From NCBI RefSeq assembly GCF_029168945.1, contig NC_083603.1:9238001-9302000 (forward strand): DNA of 64,000 nt, in the 5' to 3' direction. Both the position numbers and the translations under genes were made by a program. Of this stretch, positions 47,566 through 60,193 are shown in pieces; positions within the stretch are counted from its first letter, which is position 1, and the number at the start of each line of letters is the position of its first letter. Under the pieces are notes generated by a model. The model was not told the origin of the DNA. It was given only the letters and a program-made list of their open reading frames with translations, and did no database searches. This DNA is from Cannabis sativa (lineage: Eukaryota > Streptophyta > Magnoliopsida > Rosales > Cannabaceae).

Positions 47566-49625
47566 TCACTTCTTTCCTTCCAAAAGTTCCTTAATGATTT
47601 TGTCACACATCCCTTCAGCTTCTGTGAATAAATGGCCAGCACCGGCTAACTCATGATAGTGAATCCATGGTAGTTTCTGAACAATGTAGCGTTGCATTGA
47701 AACGGGCACAAGCATATCTTCATCTCCTTGCCATAGGTGCACCGAACCTTCGTTGTTTGGAAATGGATTTTCCAGTTCTACTGGACTGAAGTCCCACTTC
47801 CCGAATCCCACATTCATGTCGCGGTGGAGAGACTCCAATTCTCCCTGTTGTCGTACCTCGGCCTAGTATTAAAAATTACACAACAAAGTAATTAAACAAG
47901 TGAAAAAAGAAAAACCATCAGGGTTGAAAACTTAGCAAGATACCTCAGCTTAGACTATTCAAAAGATTGACGCTATCAACAAAAAAAATATACAGGTACC
48001 TGGTATTTTTTCTTTTCTTGCTTTTTCGGGGAGTTCTGAAGTTCTTTGTCTTGGGGAGAAAGAACTACAGAAATGCCATTTATAACAGAAGAACCGGGGA
48101 ACCATTTTTGAGTATTCCACCAGTATGTCAGCCAAGGGGTGCGGTGGGCAACGCCTAGTGCCCACCGGTCATTCCAAAGTTGTTGATTGAAGGCTTCATT
48201 AGATAAATTTGCAGGGAAACCAGTCCACCAGAAGTTTACAACAGGAGCTACTAGTGCTGCACCCGCTAACCTGTTAAGATTGCATGAGTTCTTCAGAACA
48301 AACCGAAAGAAAAGCAGAAAAACTAGATCCCACACATTAACCATGGAAAAAACTCATACCTGTGAGGAATGTATCTCAAAACACTCCAAGTGAGCTGTCC
48401 ACCCATGGAAATACCAACTACATAGAATTTGGAACCTAGTCCCAATTGATTAGCAAGCTCCTCTATATCCAAAGCCATGCTCTTCAATGTGCGCTTTGGA
48501 TTAGGATCACTCTCTCCATAACCAGGTCTGTCAAATGACACAATGTAGACACCTAGTTCTTGAACAAGTTCCTATCAGATCAAATGTAGATTGAGCATTT
48601 GGTAAGACTAAAAGTCATACATATAGATCAAACAAAGAGAACAAGATGAGTTACCGGAGATAGGAATCTAGCAATACTGTCATGCCTGCAAGAATCAAAG
48701 CCATGGACAGAGATAATTTTATACTTAGCACTGTCTTTCGACACGCCTAGCTCTTTGTAGGCCAAATGTCTTCCATCACTGAGTTTTATTCTTGGGGCTG
48801 TAACTGGGGGCCCTCCTGGAGAACCACATATCTTAGGTGGAGGAGGTTGGATTGCTTGGTATGCCCATGAAACAATTCCCACAAACAACAAAGCTACCAC
48901 TTTCTTAAGCATACCTGAGAGAGATTTTAACTTTGATTAAGGAAACAGAATTGGGATCATGAATAACAAAAGTTCCAAGCTAAGTACAAGAAAAATGAAC
49001 ACACTTTGTCCAGTTCATATATTGATTTTTCAAAACAATATTTTTTCTAACTCGGAGTGAAGTTAACAAGTAAAATTTGATTCAAATTCAATGTTAGAAG
49101 GATTTCAAATTTAGTTAAGATCCCAATTAAAGAAAGGATCTTATCGCATCAAAATCCATTTCCTCAGTGATCAATGTGATCTTCAAGTTTGGTAAACCCA
49201 GCAACAGTCGATCAAAATGAAATCATCGAGGAAAACAAGAAAACACCCTTAAAAGAGTAAATCTCGAATTGGGATCAGCTAAGGTCCCTTTTACATTCTC
49301 GAAATGATATTATCTTTCTCAAACCGAAACATCCAAAATTATCAACAGTTTCCGTCAATCGAATACCTTGTAGAAACAAAAATTAGGCATAGACCCAACT
49401 TTTCAAACAATTTATTCTGGTTATGAATTCGACAAAACCGAGGGAGTCCACCATAGATTAACATAAAAAAAAAAAAAATTAAATCTCAGCACCCAATTCC
49501 TGAAAAAAGAAAGGGAGAAACAAAACTCCACCTGAAGGAAGCTGAAAAGAATTGCTTTGTTTGGCTTTTCTGGTGTGAGCCCTTGCTGATGCTGCAGAAA
49601 TCTTCCTATTCACTCCTCCCGCCAT
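47566..49625 (-). CDS. Alpha/beta-hydrolase, cluster copy C
   Basis: Five exons (49625-49532, 48914-48655, 48571-48360, 48270-48000, 47862-47566) give 377 residues. The N-tail is MAGGVNRKISAASARAHTRK, then the anchor MLKKVVALLFVGIVSWAY and the Pro-rich linker. HG at 102-103, Ser173 in GISMGGQ, Asp328 in QGDEDMLVP and His356 in GAGHLF are all present. The end of exon 4 is Lys-rich (SPKKQEKKKYQ) and differs most from its sisters. The intron-1 acceptor is a normal AG. A likely active enzyme of unknown substrate. Confidence 0.9.
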
Positions 49626-50215
49626 TATCAACGAAACAAAAACAAGCCCAGAAATACAGAAGCTTTGATACAAAATGGGGTTTTGAATTGAGAGAATATA
49701 CTACAATTTTAGAGAGAGAAAAGAGATCGCACTAGTGCAGCGACAGAGAAAAAGTCTCTGTTCTTTTTTTTTTTTTACAAAAGCCAAACCTTTCTTACTG
49801 AAAGCATCAAATAATTAAAAATTAATTAATCATGTCATTTTTGTGGAAGTTCAAATTTTGAGTTTTTGACCTTTCCTTCGATTTGTAAAATTAATTTTAA
49901 TTTACCAAAATTTGGTTTAGTAATATTTTGAAATAGCTTGTCCCAAATGATTTTAATAAGGTTCTTTCTTTAGTCCTAAACAATGAAGATTATCATACTC
50001 AAACTATTACCAACCACATAATGTAACTATAAATTCACATTACCTTTGAAGGAATAAAAATTCTTCATTTTCATTTCAATTCCAAGTTGGACTCGGAATT
50101 CATGTTACTATATTCATATTTTTTTTATATAAGGCTAAACAAAGTTGTAAAAGCCCAACTCATAATGCTTATCATATCTGATCTGTTCTAATTAAGATTC
50201 AAAATTAAGCTAAGC
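49626..50215. other. Spacer between hydrolase copies D and C
   Basis: Holds the likely promoter of copy C (start codon at 49625) and the region downstream of copy D. Apart from a GAGAGA-rich string near 49715 and a T-run near 49766, I see no feature. Confidence 0.5.
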
Positions 50216-52264
50216 TCATTTCTTTTGCAATAGAAGTTCCTTAAGGATAGTATCAGCAACTCCTTCAGCTTCATGTAACAAATGGCCATCACCAGGCATT
50301 TCATGGTAGTGAATCCATGGGAGTTGTTGGACAATGTAGCGTTGAGGCAAAACAGGCACAAGCTGGTCATCATCTCCATGCCATAGATGGACAGACCCTT
50401 CATTGTTTGGAAATGGATTAGCCAAATCAAGAGGACTAAACTCCCACTTCCCGAATCCCAAAATCATGTCCCGGTTGAGACTCTCCTGCACACCCTGCTG
50501 TCTTATGTATGCCTGCAGAAATGAGTGTGTGTTCAACAAGTTCAGATGGTAACTTAAGAAACAAGACTAATCAGAGAACATGTTTAGTAGGTTAGTTACT
50601 GCTCACCGCGTATTCCATTCTCGATTGCCAATGTGGTTTCATGACAAGTTCCATGTCCTTGGTTGAGAAAACAGCAGGATTGTGAGCAATGGCACTAGAA
50701 GAGGGGAACCATTTTTGAGAATTCCACCAGTAAACGAGCCACGGTGCATGGTGAGCCACACTTACTGCCCACTGATCATTCAGAAGTTGAAGATCATAAG
50801 CTTGTTTCGATATATTAGAAGGAAAACCAGTCCACCAATAGTTTGCAACAGGAGCTATAAGTGCTGCTCCTGCTAACCTGTTTATCACAACATATTTCCT
50901 CAGAACATAAAGATCTACAAAACTGTTATAATAGATTTCAAGATTAGAGCAAATCATACCTATGAGGAATGTATTTAAGGACACTCCACACAGCCTGTCC
51001 ACCCATTGAGAATCCCACAACATAGAATTTGGATCCTAGCCCCAATTGATCAGCAAGCTCTTCTATATCGAAAGCTATGCACTTCACCGTACGCTTCGGG
51101 TGAGGATCGCTCTCTCCATAACCAGGCTTATCGAAAGACACAACATACACACCTAGCTCTTGAACAAGATCCTGAAAAATCATATGCAGAGTTTGGTAAC
51201 ATGTAAGTACTAGTTTATAGAGGCAAAGAAAGAGTAAGAGGCGAGCGAATACCGGGGACAAGAATTTGGCGAAATTGTCATGCCTGCAAGAATCAAAACC
51301 ATGAATAAACACAATCTTATACTTGGCAGATTCTTTTGGCACACCAAGCTCTTTATAGGCCAAATGTCTTCCATCTCTGAGTTTTATTCTTGGTGCTGTA
51401 ATAGGAGGACCTCCTGGTGAGCCACATAGCTTTGGTGGAGGTGGTTGGATTGCTTGGTATGCATATGAAAGAATTCCCACAAAGAACAAACCTATTAATT
51501 TCCTCAACATTCCTGAAAATTTAAAGCATTTGATAAATAATATGCAGTAATATATAACATTATCATCATCGACAGCAACAGCAATTTTGATTGGAAAATT
51601 GTAGTTTAAAGTAAATTGTCACACTAATTCATGTATGCTATAATATTTTTATAATCAACTCATCTTGAAAAACTAAATAGCTTTGTCAAAGTTTCTCTTT
51701 CTTGAGCCATGTAATAATGTGCAGAACAAAAGGAAACGAAAAAAAATAAAGTAAAATACTCTGTGATAAGACTGATCTTCTCTTCTAATGAAATCAAGAA
51801 AAATGATATATTTATTTATGTGAAATGTATTGAGAAGCTATATTTATGGTATGAATTATCACAATAAATTGGTATAACGATTATTAGATCTTTTCATTGT
51901 TATGGGCAAATATTTGTTACTTATCTATTTTTGTAGTTGATATGCCGATTTGTCAGAATATGCTATTAAACTATTCAGGTAAAATTTCCTTTCTTTGTTT
52001 AATAATTGAAAAATCTCAGAATAGCAGAGAATTATAAATATTAAATTAAATTGCATTAATGAGAAATAAATAAAAATTAATATATGTATTTACTAAAAGA
52101 AGAAGAAGATCCATTTCAAAAAAAAAAAAAGAAGAAGAAGAAGATGGGCAGGCATTAATGATGATGAAATATTGGTATGGCCTATCATTTACATATTAAT
52201 TTTCTTTTTTTCTTTTCTTGATTTGCTAAAAAATTGAGATTGATTGACCCTATCCAAAGTTTCC

Positions 52265-52295
<31 letters not shown>

Positions 52296-52778
52296 TCTTC
52301 TTCCATATTTGGTAGTAGTTCATTCCTGCCTCAAATCTATTTCTCACTGGATTCAGTTCTATCAAAACATAAACTAAACACAAAAATTCATCTTTTGGTT
52401 ACAAAAATACTTTTTAATCAGAAAATATAGTTTCCCTAAAAAAAACATTTTTTTTTTAAATAAAAAAGATTAAGCAGATAGTCTCACACAGTGTGAAGTT
52501 TTCAACTACTACACTTGCAGTCTCTCAAGTTAATCAAACATTTGAAAAAACACAAGGTGATCATAAAGAAATAATACATACATATATATAAATATATATA
52601 TATAATCAATGATAGAATAGAAAAGTGAAAAGGTTGTGAGAAACCCACCTGGGGATAGTTGAAATGAAGAGTTTTGGTTGGTTTTTCTGGTGTGAGCTCT
52701 GGCTGAAGATGCAGATATCTTCTTGTTATTCACTATTATTCCATTACCAATACCATTACTACTAGTACTACTACCCAT
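50216..52778 (-). CDS. Alpha/beta-hydrolase, cluster copy D
   Basis: Five exons (52778-52649, 51512-51253, 51171-50960, 50877-50607, 50512-50216) give 389 residues. I chose ATG at 52778 (MGSSTSSNGIGNG); an earlier GTG is not a plant start. The N-tail is longer and Asn/Gly/Ser-rich but keeps KKISASSARAHTRK. The anchor is MLRKLIGLFFVGILSYAY. HGFDSC, Ser185 in GFSMGGQ, Asp340 in HGDDDQLVP and His368 in GDGHLL complete the site. GDGHLL replaces GAGHLF, and DKPGYGES replaces DRPGYGES. It is the most diverged copy and lies at the upstream end of the array. Intron 1 is 1.1 kb. Confidence 0.9.
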
Positions 52779-53051
52779 TTTCACCTAACCGATAAAAGCT
52801 AGCTAGCTCCAAGAAATATGGGAGTCTTAATTAAATTATTAGAGGTGAAATAAGAAGAAAGGTTTGAGATTTAGATCGGATTGGAAAACTCTAAATCACT
52901 CATTTAAATGGTCTAACGACTCTAACATTCTAACGTGAGAGTAACTGCAAAGGCCTGCATAATGCATATATAAATTAAAATAAATAAATACAAAACATAG
53001 GTGCCAATATTTTTATTTTTTAATTTTTTAGTCACAAAATAAAAGTAAAGG

Positions 53052-53970
53052 TGGCGTTTATTAATACTTTTTTAATCAGTTTTTTTGTTTTTAAAATTGA
53101 AAAAGTAAAAATATTTTTCAAAAACATGTTCTACAAAACTATTTTGACTCTTCAATTTTTTAATTAGAAATCAAAATTTTAAAAACAAAAAAAATCACTT
53201 TCAATATTTTTTTAAACAATTTTTTTTTCTTAATCAATATTTTGGACTCTGATCAGACCCGGACCAATCCCCTCCCCACAGCCCTGGCGTTGAACCGGCT
53301 AGCGGCCGAATCGAATCAGGCCCCGGAACTGGGCAGAGCTTAAATAAAATCAAAAAATAAAAATGAAAATGAACTTTACAAAACACACTTTTGTTTTATG
53401 TTTTAAAATTGAAAAACAAAAGTGGTTACAGAACGCATTTTTATTTTCTAAAATTAAAATTTTTAAAAACGAAAATTTTACTTTCATTTTTTGATTAAAA
53501 AATTAAAAAATAAAAGTGTTACCAAATGGCACCAAAATTTTTGTTTTCAAAAATTTTGTTTTTAAAAAATAAAAATGCGTTTTGTAACCACTTTTATTTT
53601 TTAATTTTAAAAATAAAAAATAAAAGTGTGTTCTGTAAAGTTTATTTTTATTTTTATGTTTTAATTTTATTTAAGTCAGGTCTATGTCCGGGGTCAGATT
53701 CGGGTTCGGTCATGGGCCAGGTTTAGCGCTAGTGCCATGGAGGGATTTGGGTCCGGTCTTGTCGGAGTCCAAATATTGATTAAGAAAAAAAAAACTATTT
53801 AAAAAAAATATTGAAAGTGATTTTTTTTTTTTGTTTTTAAAAATTTTGATTCTCAACTAAAAAATTAAAAAAGTGAAAACAATTTTATAAAACATGTTTT
53901 TGAAAAATATTTTCACTTTCTAATTTTAAAAATAAAAAACTAATTAAAAAAGTGTTACCAAACGCCACCA
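53052..53970. mobile_element. Palindromic (foldback) MITE pair, ~0.9 kb
   Basis: Outer ends GGTGGCGTTTATTAATACTT and the complement of the right end (GGTGGCGTTTGGTAACACTT) are inverted, and the two halves pair along most of their length around a centre near 53520. A further TIR-like ACCAAATGGCACC sits at the centre, so the structure may be two head-to-head copies. Each half carries a GC-rich patch (about 53250-53335 and 53680-53770). Confidence 0.7.
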
Positions 53971-54206
53971 TAGTTTGGCAAAATATACTCTTCGGTTAAA
54001 AGATGAGATATCTTGGTTCGAGGAGTATCTACCGCCTATTGTGGTTTGTTGTATTGTTAATCATATGTAATTCTGTTCACCACGTCAAAAAAAATACAAA
54101 ACATTATTTTTTTTTTTGTAAAAATTAAATATTTTTAGGTTTAAAAGATTTTTTTATTTTTACATTTTTATGGTGTTTTATAAAATAATAAAAAATACAT
54201 AAAAAG

Positions 54207-55178
54207 TAGAGTTGAACATTGAGCGGGTTGATTGAGTTTCGGGTTCACGAGTTTCAGATTCAAAAAATTATACCTGGACCTGGCCCGTGAAATGGTTTCG
54301 GGTTCGCGGGTCCACAGGCTCGGGTTAGTCGGATCAACAGGTTGACTCAATTAATTCTCGAGAACGGCTTTTTTTTTTCACCCAAATTCTCTATAGAAAA
54401 AAAAAAAAAACATTTGAAATCCAAAGTGGAAACGTAAATCCAATAATCTAAAATTAATCAAATCATTCATCAAATTTATGTTCATATTCATGAAAATCAT
54501 GAATGCTGAACATGAATGAACATGATAATAAAAATTAAAAGTGTCAAAATAAATTGTGACTAAAAATATAAAGTCCATACTTTATACTCCATAGTCCATC
54601 TACGTACTAGTTATTTGTCTACCATAGAATAGTCCATACATATGGTATGTTGATATCCTTAAAAGTGTATAAATTAAAATGTATTTATAAATTTAATGTA
54701 TATATGATAAAGGCATTTATAAAATAATAGTTATACACTAATATAATATATACATATATATTATATACCTAACTTTAAATTCATCTTTAATTTAATAGAT
54801 AAAATATATATGAGAAAAACAAAATAAAAAAAATCATATTTATATTTTAATTTTTATGTTCATTAATGTATATATATATATAATTTTTACTATGATCTTA
54901 TATAAAAAAAATATATTATTTATTTTATGTTATATATATTAAATTTAAAACAGAAAAAAAAAAAAAAAAACCTAGTTGGATCCGCGGGCAGATTTAAGCC
55001 CAATCTAAACCCGCGGGTTAGCAAAAATCAAACTCAAACCTGGCCAAAAGAGTTGACCAGGTTGGACCCGACCTGCCCATAGGAAACAGGTTGGACCCGA
55101 CCTGCCCATAGGAAACAGGTTGGCCGGGTCGCGTCCGGGCGAGTCCAAGTCAAACTCAACCAATACGTTCAGTCCTAA
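54207..55178. mobile_element. Putative TIR element with GGGTC-rich ends
   Basis: The left end (GTTGAACATTGAGCGGGTTG) and the complement of the right end (ACTGAACGTATTGGTTGAGT) are roughly inverted, and both are rich in CGGGT/ACCCG. Near 55055-55120 a 29-bp unit beginning CAGGTTGGACCCGACC occurs twice in tandem. No target duplication was found; the boundaries are approximate. Confidence 0.45.
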
Positions 55179-55544
55179 TAAAAATAAGAGCATTTTACAC
55201 TTGATCCCTTATTTTTTTTATTTAATTGTCAAAACCGACTCGATCAAGTATCAATAATACTTTTATTTATTTGAGTACGATTTGTTTTTTTTTTTTTTGA
55301 CATTAGGAGAGGAGGATTCAAACTTGAGACCTTCTCTTTGTGAGAAGAAGTGTGGAACCACTAAGCTAAGTCAATGACCACTATTTGAGTATGTTTCAAT
55401 ACCATTTCTCTCTTTCTTCTTTCTCTTTTCCCTCAAACTTTAAAAATAATTTTTGGTCACGTCGTTACTCGGATGAGCCTAAAAAAATATCATTGTGATC
55501 TACTCTTCAATGTGAATATTTTCAAATGTGGAAAACATATATAT

Positions 55545-55797
55545 TGTTATAAATATTAATAATTATGTGGATGTCCAAATCTTTTATTTATTACCATTAA
55601 TTGTAATCAACATTCATCTTTTTCTTAGTTTCCCTTTTTCTTAGTTTCTTAATATCTCACTCTTGTATTTGTATAAATAGGGGTTCACCCCATTGGAATA
55701 AACAACTCAGAAATTCTCATTCACTTTCTCTTTCTCTCTTCATCTTCTTCTTTTTTTTTCTCATCCATTTTATATTATTTTATATTATTTCATAACA
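55545..55797 (+). repeat. 5' LTR
   Basis: 253 bp, TG...CA. It differs from the 3' LTR by C/T at two isolated sites and by two T/C changes in the TTCTTC-rich tract. Confidence 0.92.
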
Positions 55798-55815
55798 CGT
55801 TATCAGCACGAGTCT
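55798..55815 (+). other. Probable primer-binding region
   Basis: CGTTATCAGCACGAG follows the LTR directly, where a tRNA primer site is expected. It is not the full-length initiator-Met 3' end (TGGTATCAGAGC), and the primer tRNA is not identified. A 25-bp direct repeat beginning TCTCTGCCCAAGCTTCAAG follows in two and a half copies. Confidence 0.5.
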
Positions 55816-56144
55816 CTGCCCAAGCTTCAAGCATGAGTCTCTGCCCAAGCTTCAAGCATGAGTCTCTACCCAAGTCCCAATGTAAGTATCTTGTTAAAGT
55901 TCTTGAATTGTTTCAAAGTCAAAATACACTAAATATATATTTATATATATACTCCTCTGACTCTAACAATTTCAAGAATCATTTGGTTTCTTTTTTCTTT
56001 TTATCTATATATCTATATATTATATATGTATGTATATATTTTTATATATTTATTATTGATTTTATATATATATAATGGTCTTATCATTCATAATATTTAC
56101 AATATATGTGTGCCTATGATAGAGAAAATCTATATAAATTATAC

Positions 56145-56495
56145 ATATATCCAGAAGATTATGTATCATCGATAAAATATTGCATATATCCTAAAGATTA
56201 TGCATCATCGATAAAATATTGCATATATCCTGAAGATTATGCATCATCGATAAAATATTGCATATATCCTGAAGATTATGCATCATCGATAAAATATTGC
56301 ATATATCCTGAAGATTATGCATCATCGATAAAATATTGCATATATCCTGAAGATTATGCATCATCGATAAAATATTGCATATATCCTGAAGATTATGCAT
56401 CCTCGATAAAATATTGCATACATCCTGATGATTATGCGTCCTCAATAAAATCTTGCATATATCCTGAAGATTATGCAAACGTAATATTCATTATA
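56145..56495 (+). repeat. 39-bp tandem repeat, nine units
   Basis: Nine consecutive 39-bp units; five are identical at the protein level (IYPEDYASSIKYC). Because 39 is a multiple of three and the unit has no stop, frames stay open on both strands. Each unit contains the hairpin TGCATA ... TATGCA around ATC-CTGAA-GAT. Unit 1 (V), 2 (K) and 8 (H, D, S) differ slightly, the last is partial. A start codon at 56106 and stop at 56496-56498 give 130 residues, but I have no evidence it is made. Confidence 0.92.
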
Positions 56496-56600
56496 TAGTT
56501 GATGAATATATAATGAAAGAGATGAATACATATTTATATATATGTTCTTGTATTCTTTGAGGACAATGAAAAATAATCTAATATCGATATAGATTTTGAC

Positions 56601-59600
56601 AAACATTTTCTGAAGTAAATGTTTTATATTTATCGAAGAAAAAAAATGATTATATTTATGTGAATACAACTAAAGAATCATTAAAAATAATTATTATTGA
56701 TGCAATTTTATAGTGGGTTTTGAATACCCAAAAAGAATGTTAAAAAAATTGCATTGAAACATTAAAGTATAAGAATAACAATGAGCATGACTAATGTTAT
56801 TTAAATACATGAGGCAGTATTTATTGTTCATCATTCCCTGCAGAGAATGATACGAATTGAAGTCAATCACTTTTAAAGATTCCTCGTATTAGTCATGTTA
56901 TTATACATTGTTATTACTTGCAATGTTGGAAATTATTGCATGTGACATATATTAAAGATCAAATTTTGCATACATCTTGGAGATTATGCAAAAATTGTAT
57001 TCATATATTCTTTGAAATATTGTTAAAGAAATTGTTGAGTAATTTCTTTTTATATATGAACAAGTAATAAATTTTTAAGAAATTTATAATAATGTTCTAC
57101 TTGTTCAACGTCATTCCCCGAAGTGAATGTAATGATTTTAAACAATTGATGGCATTATTTACTCAAATATTTCCAAAAGAAAGTGGAAACAACCAAAAGA
57201 TGAGATACCACACACAATCAAAGTGTATAAAATCTATATATCATGTGTGGAATTGAATAATAGTAGTCGCGTACATGTAGTACGGACACACTTATAATCA
57301 AGATAAAAGTATATTTGATTATTGAATAGAATGTGAATTGTACAAATTTATTGTACATTTAGATTATTTAAATATCATTCCCTGAAGAGAATGAATAGAC
57401 ATGAAATTCTATTTCAAAGAATATAGATTTCACATATATTGGTAATGCCAGAAGCAAATTAATATATGCATATTTTATTATTTCTTGAAATCAATAGTTT
57501 CAAACTATTGTTAGTACAGGATATGTATATATATAGTTACTATATAATTCAGTTTGCATATTCCCGAAAGTGGATATATAATTTACTAATATTTGTTAGT
57601 GATCCAATATAATCAAAGTGATAAAGAATCACAAAATGATTATTTGAAAAGCTTCCGTAAGAAGTACTCTTACATACAATTGCTACTTTGAGTAGAAAAA
57701 TATATTTGTATGTACCTAGATGTATAACTTTTATCTAGTTATGAAAGTATAATAAGAAATAACTTATTATATGTACTGGTTGTACATTTAAATATATAAT
57801 ATATCAAGTCATGATAATTAAACTGATGAATAGTCTATTAATAAATTAGACGACTTGTTAAAAAGATACCAGGAAACATGAATGATATATTATGGTTATA
57901 TCTATTTGACCATTATAACAACATGATGAAGTTGTCATGTACATTTTATATTATACACATCATTGAGATAGTGATTCTTGAAGAAATATAAAGTTTGATA
58001 AACATAATAGTGACTCCTGAAGAGTGTATATGTTTTGGAGAATAATATAATTATATTATTCGTGTATATAAAATGAAACTTGTAATGATTATGTTGTAAT
58101 GAATTTACATTACCTTTTGAAAGTTTCATTGAAATACAAATTATAGTGAACCTGAAGTTCATGAATTGAATTTTTTGACATGATCAATCATATGCAATAA
58201 ATTGTCAAAGAATTTGACTAAATTTTGTTGAAGAACCAGAAGATTCTTCTCATTGTTAATTTATAAGGCTCAAAAGAAGAATGTGCATATATTTGCACAT
58301 AGAAAATATTTAAATTATATTTTTTTAACAGTCTTGAGCCATTATTAGATTTTTATAGCATAGTTTCTTATCGATGTGATAAGATTATATGATCATGCAT
58401 TTACAAAATGTGTAAATTTATGTATTTCTAATTATACACGTATGACTCATTCTTAGAAATGAATTAAGTTCATAAGTATTGAACTTGAAACTGAAGTTAT
58501 TGAACCTGAAGTTCAATGTCATATAATATATATGAGTTTAAATAGATATTGATTCATTGTGATATATTGAAATCCCTACAGGTGTATTAATATTATTAGA
58601 TATCACAATTTTTAAAATTCTCTCGATCAGGGGGAGAGAAGCAGTTGGGATCGATGATAATTTTTGAAAAATGATCCTTGCACAAAGTTATAAGAACGAT
58701 ATAGTTCAAAATGATATATACCAACTGCAAATCAATATTACTCAAAGTTGAGATAGAATGAGTTGAAAACGCCTGAAGCGTAAATGAACAATATAGAAAT
58801 TATTAGTAAATGTTCATTTGATTTGCCCTGAAGTTGTTAAATCTAGAAGTACTCATGGAGATACCTTAATGTTATAAAGTATTAAAATGATAACCGTGAT
58901 GAAAACGGTACTCGAAGAGACTCCCAAGAGAAGTTAGACATAAGACATTTAATCATAATTGAATCCCTGAAGTGATTCGTTATAGGTACCTATAAATGAT
59001 AAACATATTTGAAAATATGTAATTTAAAGAGATCTCTATAAGTTATGTCAATATGGGAGGAAATGATCATTTATTGAAATTTTTGTCGACAATAAATATT
59101 GAATGTGTGCATATGCAATAAACTAACATGAGATAGCAAGGATCATTGTATTAGATTTGTCGAGAATTATCGACATACATTTTGATTTTTGGCCAAAATA
59201 TTATGACGCAATCCAGGCAAATTTACTCACATAAAGTGAAGTAAGACCTGTAGGGTGTGCAAATAAATATTTCTAATGAGAAATTTGCATATATGTATTT
59301 GTACATAATGAATTGTTGTACAAAGTTTGCATAGACATGAGATTGATTGAAGTAAGGCTTAAATATTGAGAAAATATAATCATGATTTGATTATAGTCTG
59401 GAATATATTTTATGAGGATTTATAAGCGTCACATAAATGTTGCAACAAAATGTTATTTATTTGGAGCTCTTAATATAGTGAGAATTTGAAATAAGCCTTA
59501 TCTAAAAATTCTAGAAGAATTTAATACATGTCTTAAGTGATATAAATTCAAAGTCGCGCGCACTATATGACAAAGATCTTTGTATGAAATAAAGACATGT

Positions 59601-60059
59601 AAGTAAATTATTATTTGAAAAATACCTATGGTTGTCTATGCAATATAAATACGTAAATTATACGTTGTGATAGACTCTTTAAGAGTTTTTGATTAATTGA
59701 AGAACAAACTTTTATTTCTTTTGTATTTCGAGAAATATTAATGTATAAAGTTTGTTCATTAGTATTGAAGTCCTGAAGTACTTCATATGTATCAAGAATT
59801 ATAGATATATGATCATTTGATATGGAAATTAAGATCATAAAACAAGATGGAATAAATATATGGTCTTGGAGTACCATCATTGTCACAAATGAAAATTTGT
59901 AGTACCATTAATGTGTTATGTTCATATCTACTTGAAATTTTAAATTTCCGTATGAACAAAGTTGTGACACACATGAATGATACAATTAGTTGGATAAAGA
60001 CTAATGTTCCACGAACCCCTCATCTATAATTTAGAAGTCCATGCATACTCTGGAAGAGT
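56601..60059 (+). repeat. Dispersed hairpins with a common CCTGAAG tip
   Basis: At least twelve short perfect inverted repeats, each with different arms, enclose nearly the same tip. Examples: arm AAACATTT 56601-56608 with loop TCTGAAGT; TCATTC 56831 with CCTGCAGA; CATTC 57112 with CCCGAAGT; TCATTC 57375 with CCTGAAGA; ACTC 58013 with CTGAA; TGAAC 58147 with CTGAA; GAAGAA 58230 with CCAGAAGA; ATTGAAC 58499 with CTGAA; ACGC 58769 with CTGAA; GAATC 58961 with CCTGAAGT; TGAAGT 59766 with CCTGAAGT; ATGGT near 59864 with CTTGGAGT. The right arm is the exact complement in each. The 39-bp repeat contains the same tip. Confidence 0.8.
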
Positions 60060-60193
60060 TATAGAAAATATATGATCAAAGATTATATATGGTGATATTT
60101 TAAAAGTGATAACAATAATCTTATGAGATATATTATCACCAAAAGAATTATGGATCATATGTGCATGAGGGGGAGACATATTCACGTTGCACT

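Noticed and set aside
52530..52784. A start at 52784 for hydrolase copy D
   Set aside because: The codon is GTG; the first ATG is at 52778 and aligns with the sister genes' N-tail.
56145..56495. CRISPR-like array
   Set aside because: The units abut with no unique spacers, in a plant retroelement; this is a tandem repeat.
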